Of a stretch of 64,000 nucleotides of DNA, positions 1 through 8,954 are shown piece after piece. The notes under the pieces were generated by a model, which saw only the letters and a program-made list of their open reading frames with translations, searched no databases and was not told the origin of the DNA. Within the stretch, counting starts at the first letter, position 1. Each line of letters begins with the position of its first letter. Origin of the DNA: a virus; the IMG/VR virus record IMGVR_UViG_3300006037_000005, positions 62,001 to 126,000 of that record. The stretch is one strand, 5' to 3'. Made by a program: the position numbers and the translations under genes.

Positions 1-606
1 ATTGGATTCAACACTATGCTCTAGACCAGATATTTCATCATTCAATATATCAATATTGTCTGATTTCTCTTTATAAGATAGCTTAATTTTAGTAAGCATC
101 AAATTCAAAACATAGAAATTGAAAAGTCTATCTCTAATTTGTCTTGCATCCTCTGGCTTCATAGACAAGAAAGATTTGAAAGATCTTATATTTAGAGATA
201 TTGTGTTTCTGAATATGTGGATAGGTATGTCTGAAACTTGATTTTTGATGAAATCCTTTAATGAATCAAGAGAACCCAGATCTTCAGCCTCTTGGGAATC
301 ATTTTTATATAATTTTATGAAATCTGGAGAATAACCCATATGGATTCTCCATTTCGTATTGTTGGATACGATCTGGATATCAATTTCAGCACCTTTCTTG
401 TTGATTTCGTTTACAATCTGTTTTTTTGTTTTACCACCAAGATCAAAATATAATACTATTTTTAAAATATCAAGTATGGTGGTTTTACCAGTTCCGTTTC
501 TTCCTTTTAGTAGCCATAGACCAGTTGGTAATGCTTTGAAGTCTATCTCTTGCCATTTGTCACCATAGATTTTAATATTCTTGAATCTTAAACTCTCAAT
601 TACCAT
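1..606 (-). CDS. SbcC/Rad50/gp46-like recombination nuclease ATPase (N-terminal part)
   Basis: The minus strand is open from an ATG at 606 to the window edge, giving 202 codons of an N-terminal ATPase head. A Walker A motif, GRNGTGKTT, lies near residue 32 after the typical start in which a strand is followed by 'WLLKGRNG'. The later part becomes helical, as expected before the coiled coil. By family knowledge this is the ATPase partner of the SbcD/Mre11/gp47 nuclease, and that partner is encoded upstream at 1263-2405 with two small genes between. The complex processes DNA ends in recombination-dependent replication. The start overlaps the stop of the preceding gene (ATGGTAA). The C-terminal half lies outside the window. 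Confidence 0.85.
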   Translation of the reverse strand, partial: MVIESLRFKNIKIYGDKWQEIDFKALPTGLWLLKGRNGTGKTTILDILKIVLYFDLGGKTKKQIVNEINKKGAEIDIQIVSNNTKWRIHMGYSPDFIKLYKNDSQEAEDLGSLDSLKDFIKNQVSDIPIHIFRNTISLNIRSFKSFLSMKPEDARQIRDRLFNFYVLNLMLTKIKLSYKEKSDNIDILNDEISGLEHSVESN

Positions 607-920
607 CTGATTTTCTTTTGTATATTCCTTGGTTTTTCTGTGTTTGATTTGGATATAAGTTCCACTTTATCATACAATCTTGTTGCACAGATTTGTTGGA
701 AATCTTTGAATATCTTATCTTTAAAATCACTAAAAATATCAAAATAAGAACAGAAACCATAACCATAAATTTCACCCACCTGATTAAAAATATAAACTGC
801 CACATTATTATCTCTCAATTTAACAAAAACAAATAGGTGAAAATTGGCAAAAAGTACTCCTTGCTCATAGAAAATCTCGTCAAGGATTTTATGTTGTTCT
901 ATAGAATGTATCTCTCCCAT
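600..920 (-). CDS. hypothetical protein between gp47- and gp46-like genes
   Basis: This encodes about 106 residues with no recognised domain. An upstream in-frame ATG at 980 would overlap the preceding gene by about 45 bp, so the ATG at 920, 13 bp after that gene's stop, is preferred. The protein is mixed aromatic and basic, with a KKIRW end. It lies inside the gp46/gp47-like operon and overlaps the next start, so it is co-translated with the recombination nuclease. Its function is unknown. Confidence 0.55.
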   Translation of the reverse strand: MGEIHSIEQHKILDEIFYEQGVLFANFHLFVFVKLRDNNVAVYIFNQVGEIYGYGFCSYFDIFSDFKDKIFKDFQQICATRLYDKVELISKSNTEKPRNIQKKIRW

Positions 921-933
921 GTTGGTGATGATA

Positions 934-1260
934 TCAAGATTGTAATGAAGTCGTGACTTTTTCTGCAATCTTATCTGCAAATTCTTCTATTTTCTTACCA
1001 ATTTTTTCAGAAACCATTTTCTCGATCTTATTTTGGGTTTCAAAACTAAATACTGCTTTGTTTACAATCTTGGCAAGTTCTAATTTGGTTGCTTCACGAA
1101 CAGATTGAACGAAATTATCACCCTCACACAAATCATTTAAGGCAAGTTCAATCCCTTTACCAATTTGTTCCTCAATAGTTCCGTGATGTAATTGAACCTC
1201 CTGGATAAATTTTTGTGCGTTGATTCCTAACTCTAGTCTAATTGTTGCTAATTCTCCCAT
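934..1260 (-). CDS. hypothetical helical protein in recombination operon
   Basis: The 108-residue product is predicted to be almost all helical, with regular charged and hydrophobic spacing (for example 'KIEKMVSEKIGKKIEEFADK'), so a short coiled coil is likely. It starts 2 bp after the nuclease gene 1263-2405. No family was recognised. Its position suggests an accessory role in, or mere co-expression with, the nuclease-ATPase pair. Confidence 0.6.
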   Translation of the reverse strand: MGELATIRLELGINAQKFIQEVQLHHGTIEEQIGKGIELALNDLCEGDNFVQSVREATKLELAKIVNKAVFSFETQNKIEKMVSEKIGKKIEEFADKIAEKVTTSLQS

Positions 1261-1262
1261 CT

Positions 1263-2405
1263 CTATAAGTTAATCTCATTTTGTTTAAGTTCCATTTTGC
1301 ATTCATCATACAAAATTTTTAACCTATCAATAATTTTTGGTTTCAAATCGTTCTCTATCAAAGATTGGTTTACATATGCTGGTATTGTAAATTCTACATC
1401 GACATTTGAATTGAATTCTATATCCTTGTTGGAAATTGTGATTTCTTGTGTTTCTGTATCAATTCTAACAAATTCAAGTTTGATGTATCCAACAAGAAGT
1501 TCCTTTATTAGATTCAAATTGAATTTTTCAAAAATATAACCCTCAACATAAATTTGAACAAAAGAATTTCTGACGTATTCATTAGCTTTTTCTTGATTGA
1601 ATTCTATAAATTCTTTCAATTTTATCTGTTTGAAATCGAAAGAATAAGGGTTTCTAAAAAACGTTTCAGATTCATCGGCAAAATCTAAAAGAACAATACC
1701 TCTATCCTCTGTATTAGCATCGGTGAAATTGAGTTTATTATATGCACCAACAAATCTTATATTGGCTTTTTCTTGTGGATTATGAATATGACCAGATAAA
1801 ACCCTTTTGAATTTTTTAAAATCTTCTATATCGTTGGCTTTCTTTTTTGTATTGGGTATATGTTTTGGATTGTACTGGCCATTGTACCAGAATCCATACA
1901 TAAAAGTATGACAAAACAAAAAAGAATCTTCTTTGAATTTATCAATAACAGAAATTTCAAGTTCTGCAGAATGATTCCAAGGCATCAAAGATAATGTTTG
2001 ACCCCAAATACTTGAGATTTCTGTTGGGTGTTCTACCACGAAGATATTTGGAGTATTCTTTAGGTCTCTTAGAGCATTTTTGGTGTTATCATATCTTTCA
2101 TAAATGTCATGATTTCCAACGAGTATTATGACAGTACAGATTTCTGCAACATCATTAAAAATATCACAAACATCATTATAAAGTTTGGATCTATTGAATT
2201 CTGGATTGTCAAACAGATCACCAAAAAATAAAATTGAATCCCCCTTTTTAAAATTGTGTTTTATTGTTGGTATTAAATGATTTGTTATTGAATGTTTGAT
2301 TTGATCAAACCAAAATTCTGAAGAGGAATGAACTCCGAAATGAATATCACCAATCAACCATAATCTAGATGGCTGTAAATTTTTAATATCGTTTTGTTTT
2401 ACCAT
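1263..2405 (-). CDS. SbcD/Mre11/gp47-like recombination endonuclease (metallophosphoesterase)
   Basis: The 380-residue protein has the calcineurin-like phosphoesterase motifs in order: GDIHFG (residues 19-24), GDLFD (62-66), GNHD (97-100), a downstream histidine in 'FCHTF', and GHIH. These are the two-metal ligands of the Mre11/SbcD/gp47 family. The length is close to T4 gp47 (about 340). It should act with the SbcC/gp46-like ATPase at 1-606 as a Mn-dependent nuclease at DNA ends. The start ATG overlaps the stop of the upstream gene (ATGGTAA), consistent with translational coupling. Confidence 0.88.
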   Translation of the reverse strand: MVKQNDIKNLQPSRLWLIGDIHFGVHSSSEFWFDQIKHSITNHLIPTIKHNFKKGDSILFFGDLFDNPEFNRSKLYNDVCDIFNDVAEICTVIILVGNHDIYERYDNTKNALRDLKNTPNIFVVEHPTEISSIWGQTLSLMPWNHSAELEISVIDKFKEDSFLFCHTFMYGFWYNGQYNPKHIPNTKKKANDIEDFKKFKRVLSGHIHNPQEKANIRFVGAYNKLNFTDANTEDRGIVLLDFADESETFFRNPYSFDFKQIKLKEFIEFNQEKANEYVRNSFVQIYVEGYIFEKFNLNLIKELLVGYIKLEFVRIDTETQEITISNKDIEFNSNVDVEFTIPAYVNQSLIENDLKPKIIDRLKILYDECKMELKQNEINL

Positions 2406-3055
2406 AAAGGTTTTATATTGTTCTTATTGAAACAACCAGTAGAACTGTTTAGTTCTTTTAGTATGGCTTCTTGATAGAAAGTTTCAATCGAATTGAACAA
2501 ATCCTTTGTGTGGATTTTAAAATAATCGCAAAAAATATCAAAATAAAAAACATTATAAAGATTTTTTATTGACATATTCAACATTATATCTGAATAGAGT
2601 TTGGATTTTACATCAACAGATACCTTATAAAGAACATCATCAAGAGGTATGATGTTTATTGATCTTTCTTCTCTTGTTATAGAATTTTGTGTTATGGTAA
2701 AGATTTCATTGTTAATATCAAGTATAGTCCATTGATTTTGTACAGATCTTGATATTTTTTTAGATCCATCTCCGATTAGAATTATATCACCAGATTTCAA
2801 AAGATCTTTGTCTATAATTCTAAAAACATCATAAGCTGGATTTTTTTCTATCGAAGTTTTGAAAGCCTGTTTGAAATCATTTCTTATATTTTGGTATTCG
2901 TTGTATTTTTCTGGCTCATAAACAGAATCAAGATAGGTAGCAGAGTATGAAACATCTGGCCTGTAAGAAACAGTTGAGGGTCTTATCATCTCAATTTCAT
3001 CCTCATTTATATCATTCTGTTCACAAGTGTCCTCAATTTCGTCTTCAAAAAGCAT
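2399..3055 (-). CDS. hypothetical protein
   Basis: The 218-residue acidic protein is not recognised. It begins with an acidic stretch and then has a mixed alpha/beta region with short beta-like segments ('DIILIGDGSKK', 'QWTILDINNEIFTI') that could be a small barrel. It is coupled to the nuclease gene by an overlap. Its place in the replication/recombination operon is the only clue to function. Confidence 0.6.
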   Translation of the reverse strand: MLFEDEIEDTCEQNDINEDEIEMIRPSTVSYRPDVSYSATYLDSVYEPEKYNEYQNIRNDFKQAFKTSIEKNPAYDVFRIIDKDLLKSGDIILIGDGSKKISRSVQNQWTILDINNEIFTITQNSITREERSINIIPLDDVLYKVSVDVKSKLYSDIMLNMSIKNLYNVFYFDIFCDYFKIHTKDLFNSIETFYQEAILKELNSSTGCFNKNNIKPLW

Positions 3056-3112
3056 AAAATAATCCGTTTCCTTGTTTAATATAACAATAAAATAAGTTAC
3101 ATTTAATATAAT

Positions 3113-3415
3113 TTATTTTCTAAAATTCCATGGTTGATTTGGATCATCAATTTTCTCTTGTCTTTTAGCCATTACGCAAAGCATGTGGTATCTTATGCTG
3201 GTCACCAATCTTTGTTGTTCCATATTAAATTCAATCTGTTGGCATTTAATATGGCTTCCATTGAGAAAATCACAAATATTATTAGCCAGATGTTTATATT
3301 TCTTGTTTAGTACAGTGACTTCATCACCATTTTTAAGGATCGCTCTTTTTTGTCTCCTGCCAACAGAATATTGATTTGATAATTCTGCTATAGATTTCCT
3401 TTCAAATTTAATCAT
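3113..3415 (-). CDS. hypothetical basic protein
   Basis: The 100-residue basic protein has many Lys and Arg residues (RRQKRAILKNGDEV) and ends in 'NQPWNFRK'. It could bind nucleic acid, but no domain is recognised. Its start overlaps the stop of 3408-3752 by 8 bp, so the two are in one transcription unit behind the helicase gene. A 57-bp AT-rich gap separates it from the next gene downstream (2399-3055). Confidence 0.6.
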   Translation of the reverse strand: MIKFERKSIAELSNQYSVGRRQKRAILKNGDEVTVLNKKYKHLANNICDFLNGSHIKCQQIEFNMEQQRLVTSIRYHMLCVMAKRQEKIDDPNQPWNFRK

Positions 3416-3752
3416 TACCCAAATCGTGAAATTCCTCAGAAAGATCCGAAGGATATTTTTGTTGTTTGATGTTTTTCAATTTCTGTTCCTCGAATTTCTG
3501 TTGTGTAAGTTCAGATAAAGATTTAACAATAAAACGCTGTGTTGGAACAGTAAAAATTGAATAGCTACCATTACATTTTTTATTAATATCCAAAGAAGAG
3601 GCAAATTCAAAAGGGATTGATATTCCAATCTCTTTCTGGTTTTGGATAAATTTTAAATCTTCCTCAAGTTCTTTTCTTCGGTCACAAATGTGTGTATCAA
3701 AACCAGTACCATCACTTGTTGCCCATTTGATTAGAAATTCATCTTTTGTCAT
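3408..3752 (-). CDS. hypothetical protein downstream of helicase
   Basis: The 114-residue protein has a charged C-terminal half ('EEQKLKNIKQQKYPSDLSEE') and no recognised domain. It starts 8 bp after the helicase stop and overlaps the next gene. In T4-like phages small replication accessory proteins often sit beside the helicase gene, but nothing in the sequence shows helicase loading or similar activity. Confidence 0.58.
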   Translation of the reverse strand: MTKDEFLIKWATSDGTGFDTHICDRRKELEEDLKFIQNQKEIGISIPFEFASSLDINKKCNGSYSIFTVPTQRFIVKSLSELTQQKFEEQKLKNIKQQKYPSDLSEEFHDLGND

Positions 3753-3760
3753 AATGTTTA

Positions 3761-5152
3761 TTATCTAGAACCACCGAAAGCACTAGCCATTGGTAACATT
3801 TCAAGATTTGTGTCTATAAGTCTTGCATATGTCCAATCTGCTCTCAATTTCATTTTATAATTTTTATATTCAGAATCCCTTGCTTTTAAATTTTTGAGTT
3901 GGTATTCCCCATTTGAATGCATCATATCATCTTGGATTATACCGAAAATATTGTCTGCTCTATGATTTAAGCCAGATGATTCAGCAAGAGCATCCATTCC
4001 ATAATCAGATAGACCATAAGCCTGCTGTTTTAATTGATGAGCGGTGATAACAGCCCAATCATCTTTTACTGATGATCTAAACATATCGTTGGCATTTTGT
4101 TTGTGGTATTGATACATTTCGTTAGACATTGTACCATTGGCGTTAGCCATTTCACCAAGATAATCAACCACACAAGCGTGGAATTTGATTTTTAATTCTG
4201 ATTCTTTTTTCCTTTTATAGGCTATAACATCATCCATTGTTGCCGATGCAAATCTTTTCACAATGAGTTCGCCAAGTGGTGTCATATCATTGTTATAACC
4301 ATCAACAAAATCTTTGATCTTATTTCCAACATACATTTCATCCTGTGATTTGCTGTTATATTCAGAAATTGGAATATTGAAAGCATTTGAACCCATTCTT
4401 TTCAAAATCTTTGGTGTACCCATTTCAAGACTAACCAAAAGAACATTGTAACCAAATTTGTACATATTTAGTGCAATATTGGAGAGAAATAGTGATTTAC
4501 CAACGTTTGGTGCACCAAGAAAAATTGAAAGAGTACCTGGCTCAAAACCACCACCAAGCCATTTATTCATAATGGGCCAGCCAGTGTTGAATAGATTTGA
4601 TGGATCTATTTGTCTATGGGCTGAAGCATCTGTGAAGGAAACACCATCATCACTATCTATTAGAACAGAAGATCCATCAACAACAAAGTCTTTGGCTTTC
4701 CTTATGATTTCTTTTACCGTGGCTGGAGTAACTTTAACAGACTTTTGGTAAAGTATGGATTGTTGTTGTGCCTTTTGGAATTTTTCCCATTCAATCCAAG
4801 GTTCGACATTTTCTTTTATCCAATCTTCATTATATTTTGTATAAGAGAATTCTATGACATTTCTAACCGTGGTATAGAAAAGTGTTTTATTATCATCTAA
4901 ACTTTTATCTCTATCTAATTTAGATACAACATCAAGTATATTTCTTTCAGCATATTCAATGAGTTGTTCTGCAGATGGAGATGAAACATTGAAAGGTAAT
5001 TCCTTGAAGTGGAAATACCATCTTTTTGTTAAAAGATAAGTGTTTGCCAGATAGATGTTTTTGAAAAAAGATTCTTCAACTATGGGAAAAAGATTTGTAT
5101 TTCTACAAATATAATGGTAACATATTTGATCAAAATTCGGTATTCCATTCAT
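3761..5152 (-). CDS. replicative DNA helicase, DnaB/gp41-like
   Basis: The 463-residue protein has a RecA-type ATPase core: Walker A GAPNVGKS (213-220), a 'LLVSLEMGTPKILKRMGSN' segment typical of the DnaB family, a Walker B-like 'ACVVDYLGEM', and a late 'ITAHQLKQQ' motif containing the DnaB glutamine sensor. The length matches T4 gp41 (475 aa). The first 180 residues would be the N-terminal domain. It is expected to be the hexameric 5'-3' replicative helicase. The start is 1 bp after the preceding small gene, so the helicase is translated as part of the methyltransferase-recombinase operon. Confidence 0.85.
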   Translation of the reverse strand: MNGIPNFDQICYHYICRNTNLFPIVEESFFKNIYLANTYLLTKRWYFHFKELPFNVSSPSAEQLIEYAERNILDVVSKLDRDKSLDDNKTLFYTTVRNVIEFSYTKYNEDWIKENVEPWIEWEKFQKAQQQSILYQKSVKVTPATVKEIIRKAKDFVVDGSSVLIDSDDGVSFTDASAHRQIDPSNLFNTGWPIMNKWLGGGFEPGTLSIFLGAPNVGKSLFLSNIALNMYKFGYNVLLVSLEMGTPKILKRMGSNAFNIPISEYNSKSQDEMYVGNKIKDFVDGYNNDMTPLGELIVKRFASATMDDVIAYKRKKESELKIKFHACVVDYLGEMANANGTMSNEMYQYHKQNANDMFRSSVKDDWAVITAHQLKQQAYGLSDYGMDALAESSGLNHRADNIFGIIQDDMMHSNGEYQLKNLKARDSEYKNYKMKLRADWTYARLIDTNLEMLPMASAFGGSR

Positions 5153-5398
5153 TTAGCAAAAATAATATCTGTTGTTTTCCTCTCTTATTATTTTCTGTGA
5201 CGCAAGTTTTTTTAAAGATAAATCAGTTACAATCTTTTTATCTTTTCCAAAAAGATCCTCAATATCTGAATCTGTGAAATATTCTTTCCCTTTGAAACAG
5301 ATTTGTATATCCTCTGGGGTTGGTGATTCTTTCAAGATTTTAAAAATGCCACTTTTGTATTTTATTGAATCACCAGAGTTTGAATTCTTCTTTGCCAT
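5153..5398 (-). CDS. small hypothetical protein between methyltransferase and helicase
   Basis: The 81-residue protein has a pattern ('IFKILKESPTPEDIQICF...DIEDLFGKDKKIVTDLSLKKLASQKIIREENNRYYF') that resembles a small winged-helix, ending in a beta hairpin. This is an inference from residue spacing, not a recognised family. It overlaps the 3' end of the methyltransferase by 29 bp and abuts the helicase. Confidence 0.55.
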   Translation of the reverse strand: MAKKNSNSGDSIKYKSGIFKILKESPTPEDIQICFKGKEYFTDSDIEDLFGKDKKIVTDLSLKKLASQKIIREENNRYYFC

Positions 5399-6236
5399 CT
5401 TTTATATTTTTAAATATATGTGCTATAACATCAACAGTCCATGAATCACCGATAACATGGGCAGATTTACACCAAGAATTTAATATTTTTGTATAACCTA
5501 TCGGTAGAGTTTGGGCAATCTCCATTTCCTCTATGGTTGGATATCTGTAAATGTCTTTATCTTTTATTATAATAGAATCGGATGGTTTCTTGTGCATAGC
5601 TTTCATTATGCAAGGTATCTTCAATGATTCTGTTGTAATTATTCTTATCCTTGGCCTTTTCAGCTTGTTCAATTGTGTTCCTTTTAAAACCAAAGATTCA
5701 TCATATTGTTTGGAAACATTATCTTTAAAAAGGATATTCCTATCTTTAGGAATATCTATTCCAGGGATATTAGTCCAATAAAGTCTCCCTCTCGTCTGAC
5801 AAGAAACCAAAGAAGAACATATCCTAATTGGCTCGACACCAAGTATGCTTGTTATATGATCTTTCCATTGTGTTTTCATCACAACATTTTCAAGAAAGAA
5901 ATATTTTGGCTTCGTTTCTTCAAGAATTCTAACATACTGATAAAACAAACCAGATTTTCCATCAAAGCCAGTCATATCACCAGAGAAACTGAAACTTTGG
6001 CAAGGAGAGCCACCGATCAAAAGATCTATTTTTGGTAAATCTTGACCTTTCACTCCCCTCACATCGCCAAGTTGTATTGTATTAGGATGGTGGTGTTGAG
6101 TTACTTTGATTGAATCCTTGTGGATTTCCGAAGCAAAATAATTCTTAAATCTAATATGTGCTTTCAATAAAGCAAGTTGCCCAACTGATATACCATCAAA
6201 TAAAGAAACAACATTTTCTATATCATATTGCATCAT
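5370..6236 (-). CDS. C5-cytosine DNA methyltransferase (short form)
   Basis: Class I methyltransferase motifs are in order: motif I 'SLFDGISVGQLAL', motif IV GGSPCQSFSFSG with the catalytic Cys, motif VI 'FLENV', motif VIII CQTRGRLYW, and motif X 'IGDSWTVDVIAHIF'. The product is about 288 residues from the double ATG at 6233-6236. A longer start at 6260 would overlap the kinase gene further. It is shorter than the paralogue at 11568-12590 (340 aa), mainly in the region before motif X that holds the target-recognition domain. The usually conserved Asn of motif X (GN.W) is Asp here (GDSW). It probably methylates phage DNA against host restriction, but activity is uncertain because of that change. 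Confidence 0.85.
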   Translation of the reverse strand: MMQYDIENVVSLFDGISVGQLALLKAHIRFKNYFASEIHKDSIKVTQHHHPNTIQLGDVRGVKGQDLPKIDLLIGGSPCQSFSFSGDMTGFDGKSGLFYQYVRILEETKPKYFFLENVVMKTQWKDHITSILGVEPIRICSSLVSCQTRGRLYWTNIPGIDIPKDRNILFKDNVSKQYDESLVLKGTQLNKLKRPRIRIITTESLKIPCIMKAMHKKPSDSIIIKDKDIYRYPTIEEMEIAQTLPIGYTKILNSWCKSAHVIGDSWTVDVIAHIFKNIKDGKEEFKLW

Positions 6237-6699
6237 GAGTACCCATGTGTCTAATTTCATCCTTCAAGAAAGGTAAGACCATCCTTATTTTCGAAAACCC
6301 AATTGCTTCCTCTTTTTCTATGGCTTCTATCCATTCGAACCATTTTCCATCAAGCATTCTGATGAAATTTTCATCACTTCCACGTTCTTTATATCTATCC
6401 AAAAATTCATTCTTTCTTGTTATTTCTGGATATACTAGATAGAAGAATATACATTCATCAAGTAGAGCATCTCTGACTTCTTTGTGTGATGAAACGAAAA
6501 TGATCTTGTACTTTCCTATATTGGCTTTTATGTGATCAATATAATTCTTTGGAAATTCTGAATTTCTTGTCTTTTTGCCATTTTCGTCTACAGACCAACT
6601 AAATTCAGAGGAATCTGAATCAAGTGTTGTCTCTTTGTTTTCATTATAATATGACGTTTTACCACATCCAGGAAATGCTGAAATTATCTTTGTTCTCAT
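6223..6699 (-). CDS. P-loop nucleotide kinase-like protein
   Basis: Starting at the ATG at 6699, directly after the recombinase stop, the protein is about 158 residues and begins 'MRTKIISAFPGCGKTSYY', a P-loop (PGCGKT). It continues with 'TLDSDSSEF' and 'IIFVSSHKEVRDAL', the pattern seen in phage P-loop kinases related to deoxynucleotide or adenylate kinases. The longer ORF start at 6804 would run deep into the recombinase gene and is rejected. The substrate cannot be assigned. It overlaps the methyltransferase start (ATGATGCAATATGA). Confidence 0.7.
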   Translation of the reverse strand: MRTKIISAFPGCGKTSYYNENKETTLDSDSSEFSWSVDENGKKTRNSEFPKNYIDHIKANIGKYKIIFVSSHKEVRDALLDECIFFYLVYPEITRKNEFLDRYKERGSDENFIRMLDGKWFEWIEAIEKEEAIGFSKIRMVLPFLKDEIRHMGTHDAI

Positions 6700-6700
6700 T

Positions 6701-8149
6701 TTAGATATTTTGTTCAAATTTAGATATTTGATCCATGAAGGATTCAGATTCTTTTTCAAGTTCAGCATCTTCCATAAAATAACCCTCATCGCCAGTATTT
6801 TCAAATCCAGAAGATAGTGTGAAATTCGGTTTTATTGTAACCTCATCAAGTTTCTCAAGGATTTCTTTTGTGAATACTTTAGCCGAAAAGAAAGTTTTCA
6901 AATCAACAGCAGATCTAAGATGTTTCACTATGAATTGACCAGAGGCTTTGTTAACGATACCAACCTTATCTTCTATCTTTTCATATTTTCCATTTTCATC
7001 AAACCTTGTCAGTATTTTATCTGTGAAATAATAACTTTGCTTTCCTTTACCATCTATGTCTGTGAAAGGTTTGATATATTCCTCCTCTATCATAAATTTG
7101 AGAGATTCAGACAAGGCTTCTTGCTTACCTTTTGCGGTTTGACCCTGTAAGAAATCGAAGTCGAATTTGTATCCAACCACTGAATCTTTTGTTATGATTT
7201 TTTTGAAGTAGAATTCATAAGCTATGTCGACAAGTTCAGCGAATTTACCTCTATCGATACCACAAACATCCCATGATACATGTTCTTCAAGACCAATATA
7301 TGGGTTCATACCCTCGCCTTGTTTGATATAGATGTGAACTTCATTATATCTAGCGTACCTAGATTCAAAGGTGTTTGCCGTGATATCAATACCAGAATAA
7401 TCTTCTCTCTCAATTCTCTTTTTAAGCATATCAACAACAGAAGCCATGTAGATGACACCCATACCACCAGATGGTGTTTTCTTTTTGTAATGACCCATAT
7501 CTTTGTCGTATGTGTGCGCAGTACAGATCACGGGAATACCAAGTTTACCTGCTCTTTTTGAAAGCATGTTCCAAAGGATTTTCCATTGTTTTGCAACCGT
7601 TCCTTGATCTGCTTTCAAATCACCAGATAAAGCATCATTGTATTGTTTCTGTGAATTAACACCAGAAATTGAATCTATACAAATCATAAGTTTTGGTATC
7701 GGTTTACCTGCCTTAAAATCTTTCATCATAGGTTCAGTTATCTGAATTATCTTCACAATAATTTCATCAACTGTCTCTGGCTGATAGATTCTGCAACCAG
7801 CCATGTCTATACCTTGTTTCACAAATCTTTCTCTGTCTGGTGAGTTCTCTGTCTCAAAGAATAGACAGAAATAGCCCTCCTTTTGTGATTCTCTTATGCC
7901 ATTCATCAAAAGATAAGATTTCCCTGTTTTCGGGTCACCTGCTATCAAATGGATCTTACCACAGGCATACCCTCTCATAAGAGAGCCAGATATATGAGCA
8001 TTGTAAATATAAGAACCTGTATGAATCCAATTTGAAATTTCCATTGGTTCATAAGATTCGATAAGTTCACCCTCTGTATCAAATTGTTGGAGATAACTGT
8101 TAATATCTGCAAAGCTGTCAGATTTTACTACCGAATGTTGTTTTGCCAT
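6701..8149 (-). CDS. UvsX/RecA-like recombinase
   Basis: The 482-residue protein has a RecA fold: Walker A GDPKTGKS (71-78), 'YFCLFFETENSPDRERF', Walker B 'LMICIDSISGVNS', and 'GIPVICTAHTYD' in the L2/sensor region. This is the arrangement of phage UvsX-like recombinases. It is longer than T4 UvsX (391 aa), with the excess after about residue 300 as a charged C-terminal extension ending in acidic 'ELEKESESFMDQ'. It should catalyse strand exchange together with the gp46/47-like nuclease and the helicase of the same operon. Confidence 0.82.
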   Translation of the reverse strand: MAKQHSVVKSDSFADINSYLQQFDTEGELIESYEPMEISNWIHTGSYIYNAHISGSLMRGYACGKIHLIAGDPKTGKSYLLMNGIRESQKEGYFCLFFETENSPDRERFVKQGIDMAGCRIYQPETVDEIIVKIIQITEPMMKDFKAGKPIPKLMICIDSISGVNSQKQYNDALSGDLKADQGTVAKQWKILWNMLSKRAGKLGIPVICTAHTYDKDMGHYKKKTPSGGMGVIYMASVVDMLKKRIEREDYSGIDITANTFESRYARYNEVHIYIKQGEGMNPYIGLEEHVSWDVCGIDRGKFAELVDIAYEFYFKKIITKDSVVGYKFDFDFLQGQTAKGKQEALSESLKFMIEEEYIKPFTDIDGKGKQSYYFTDKILTRFDENGKYEKIEDKVGIVNKASGQFIVKHLRSAVDLKTFFSAKVFTKEILEKLDEVTIKPNFTLSSGFENTGDEGYFMEDAELEKESESFMDQISKFEQNI

Positions 8150-8191
8150 GTTTTGATTTTAAAAATTTATTATGATTTTTTATTTAAAAAG

Positions 8192-8878
8192 TTACAGAGG
8201 TTTAAATTTTGCTGTTAGAATATTTGTTATATTATCATACAAAATTTCACAATCGAATTCTGATAATATCTTGTGAAATTTTGTATAATCAATGGGATAG
8301 TTCACACCATGGATTTCGATTTTCTGATTTTCATCTTCAAATCTAACTGGTGCTGATATAATTTCACCCATGCAACAGGCTTTTTTATAATCAGAAATTT
8401 TTACGTTGTGTGTTTTATCTATCCGCAAATGGCTTGGATCAAATATTGGATTTTCAATTTTAACAATTTTGTAACCCTCTTTTTCCAATGTTGAATTTAA
8501 AAATTCCCACCCCATATTTGATCCAAGCCATTGTACAATGGTGGCTACTGAAACTCTTATTTCATTTGTGATTTTTATTCCAAATTTGAATTTGTTGTTA
8601 AAAAGTAATGATTCAAGTATGTTTGCTTTTTGACACCACGAAAAAGCAAAGGTTTTTTCCGCATTATTCCAATCATATTCCTTCATCAGCAAATTCTCTT
8701 CAATTCTATCGTGGTGCAATCCTTTATTTTGTTTACCTAAATAATCTATTGCTGAGCATTTGTTCTCAAGTTCTGTTATATGATCCAATAATGATTGAAT
8801 ATCTCTTGTATGGAATTCAGTTGTTCCATCACCAAATTCTGCTATTTCGTCTGATATTTTCTCTATTGTATGTTTCAT
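8192..8878 (-). CDS. hypothetical protein containing an internal 19-bp inverted repeat
   Basis: The 228-residue protein is not recognised. It starts with a helical acidic segment ('IEKISDEIAEFGDG') and has a second half with 'PSHLRIDKTHNVKISDYKKACC'. It is the first gene of the leftward operon, divergent from the baseplate gene at 8955. The coding sequence contains a perfect 19-bp inverted repeat (8428-8446 with 8514-8532), listed separately. Confidence 0.6.
   Translation of the reverse strand: MKHTIEKISDEIAEFGDGTTEFHTRDIQSLLDHITELENKCSAIDYLGKQNKGLHHDRIEENLLMKEYDWNNAEKTFAFSWCQKANILESLLFNNKFKFGIKITNEIRVSVATIVQWLGSNMGWEFLNSTLEKEGYKIVKIENPIFDPSHLRIDKTHNVKISDYKKACCMGEIISAPVRFEDENQKIEIHGVNYPIDYTKFHKILSEFDCEILYDNITNILTAKFKPL
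8428..8532. repeat. perfect 19-bp inverted repeat inside a coding sequence
   Basis: The arm AATGGCTTGGATCAAATAT at 8428-8446 is the exact reverse complement of 8514-8532, with a 67-bp spacer. Both arms lie in gene 8192-8878. Such a long perfect repeat is unlikely by chance in 100 bp. It could form a long-range RNA hairpin or allow inversion of the spacer. Confidence 0.8.
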
Positions 8879-8931
8879 AGATTTTTATTCTGATATTGTT
8901 TTGTTCGGTTGGGGTTTCTTTTAACATTGAT

Positions 8932-8943
8932 AAATACTAAAAG
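8932..8943 (+). promoter_or_regulatory. candidate phage promoter or leader element (TACTAAAAG)
   Basis: AAATACTAAAAG lies 11 bp before the baseplate start at 8955 in the short divergent intergenic region. A near-identical element (TATACTAAAAG) precedes the other large virion gene at 49923 by 13 bp. The shared sequence and position suggest a promoter -10 or leader element for virion genes. There are only two examples, so this is weak. Confidence 0.3.
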
Positions 8944-8954
8944 CATATTTACAT

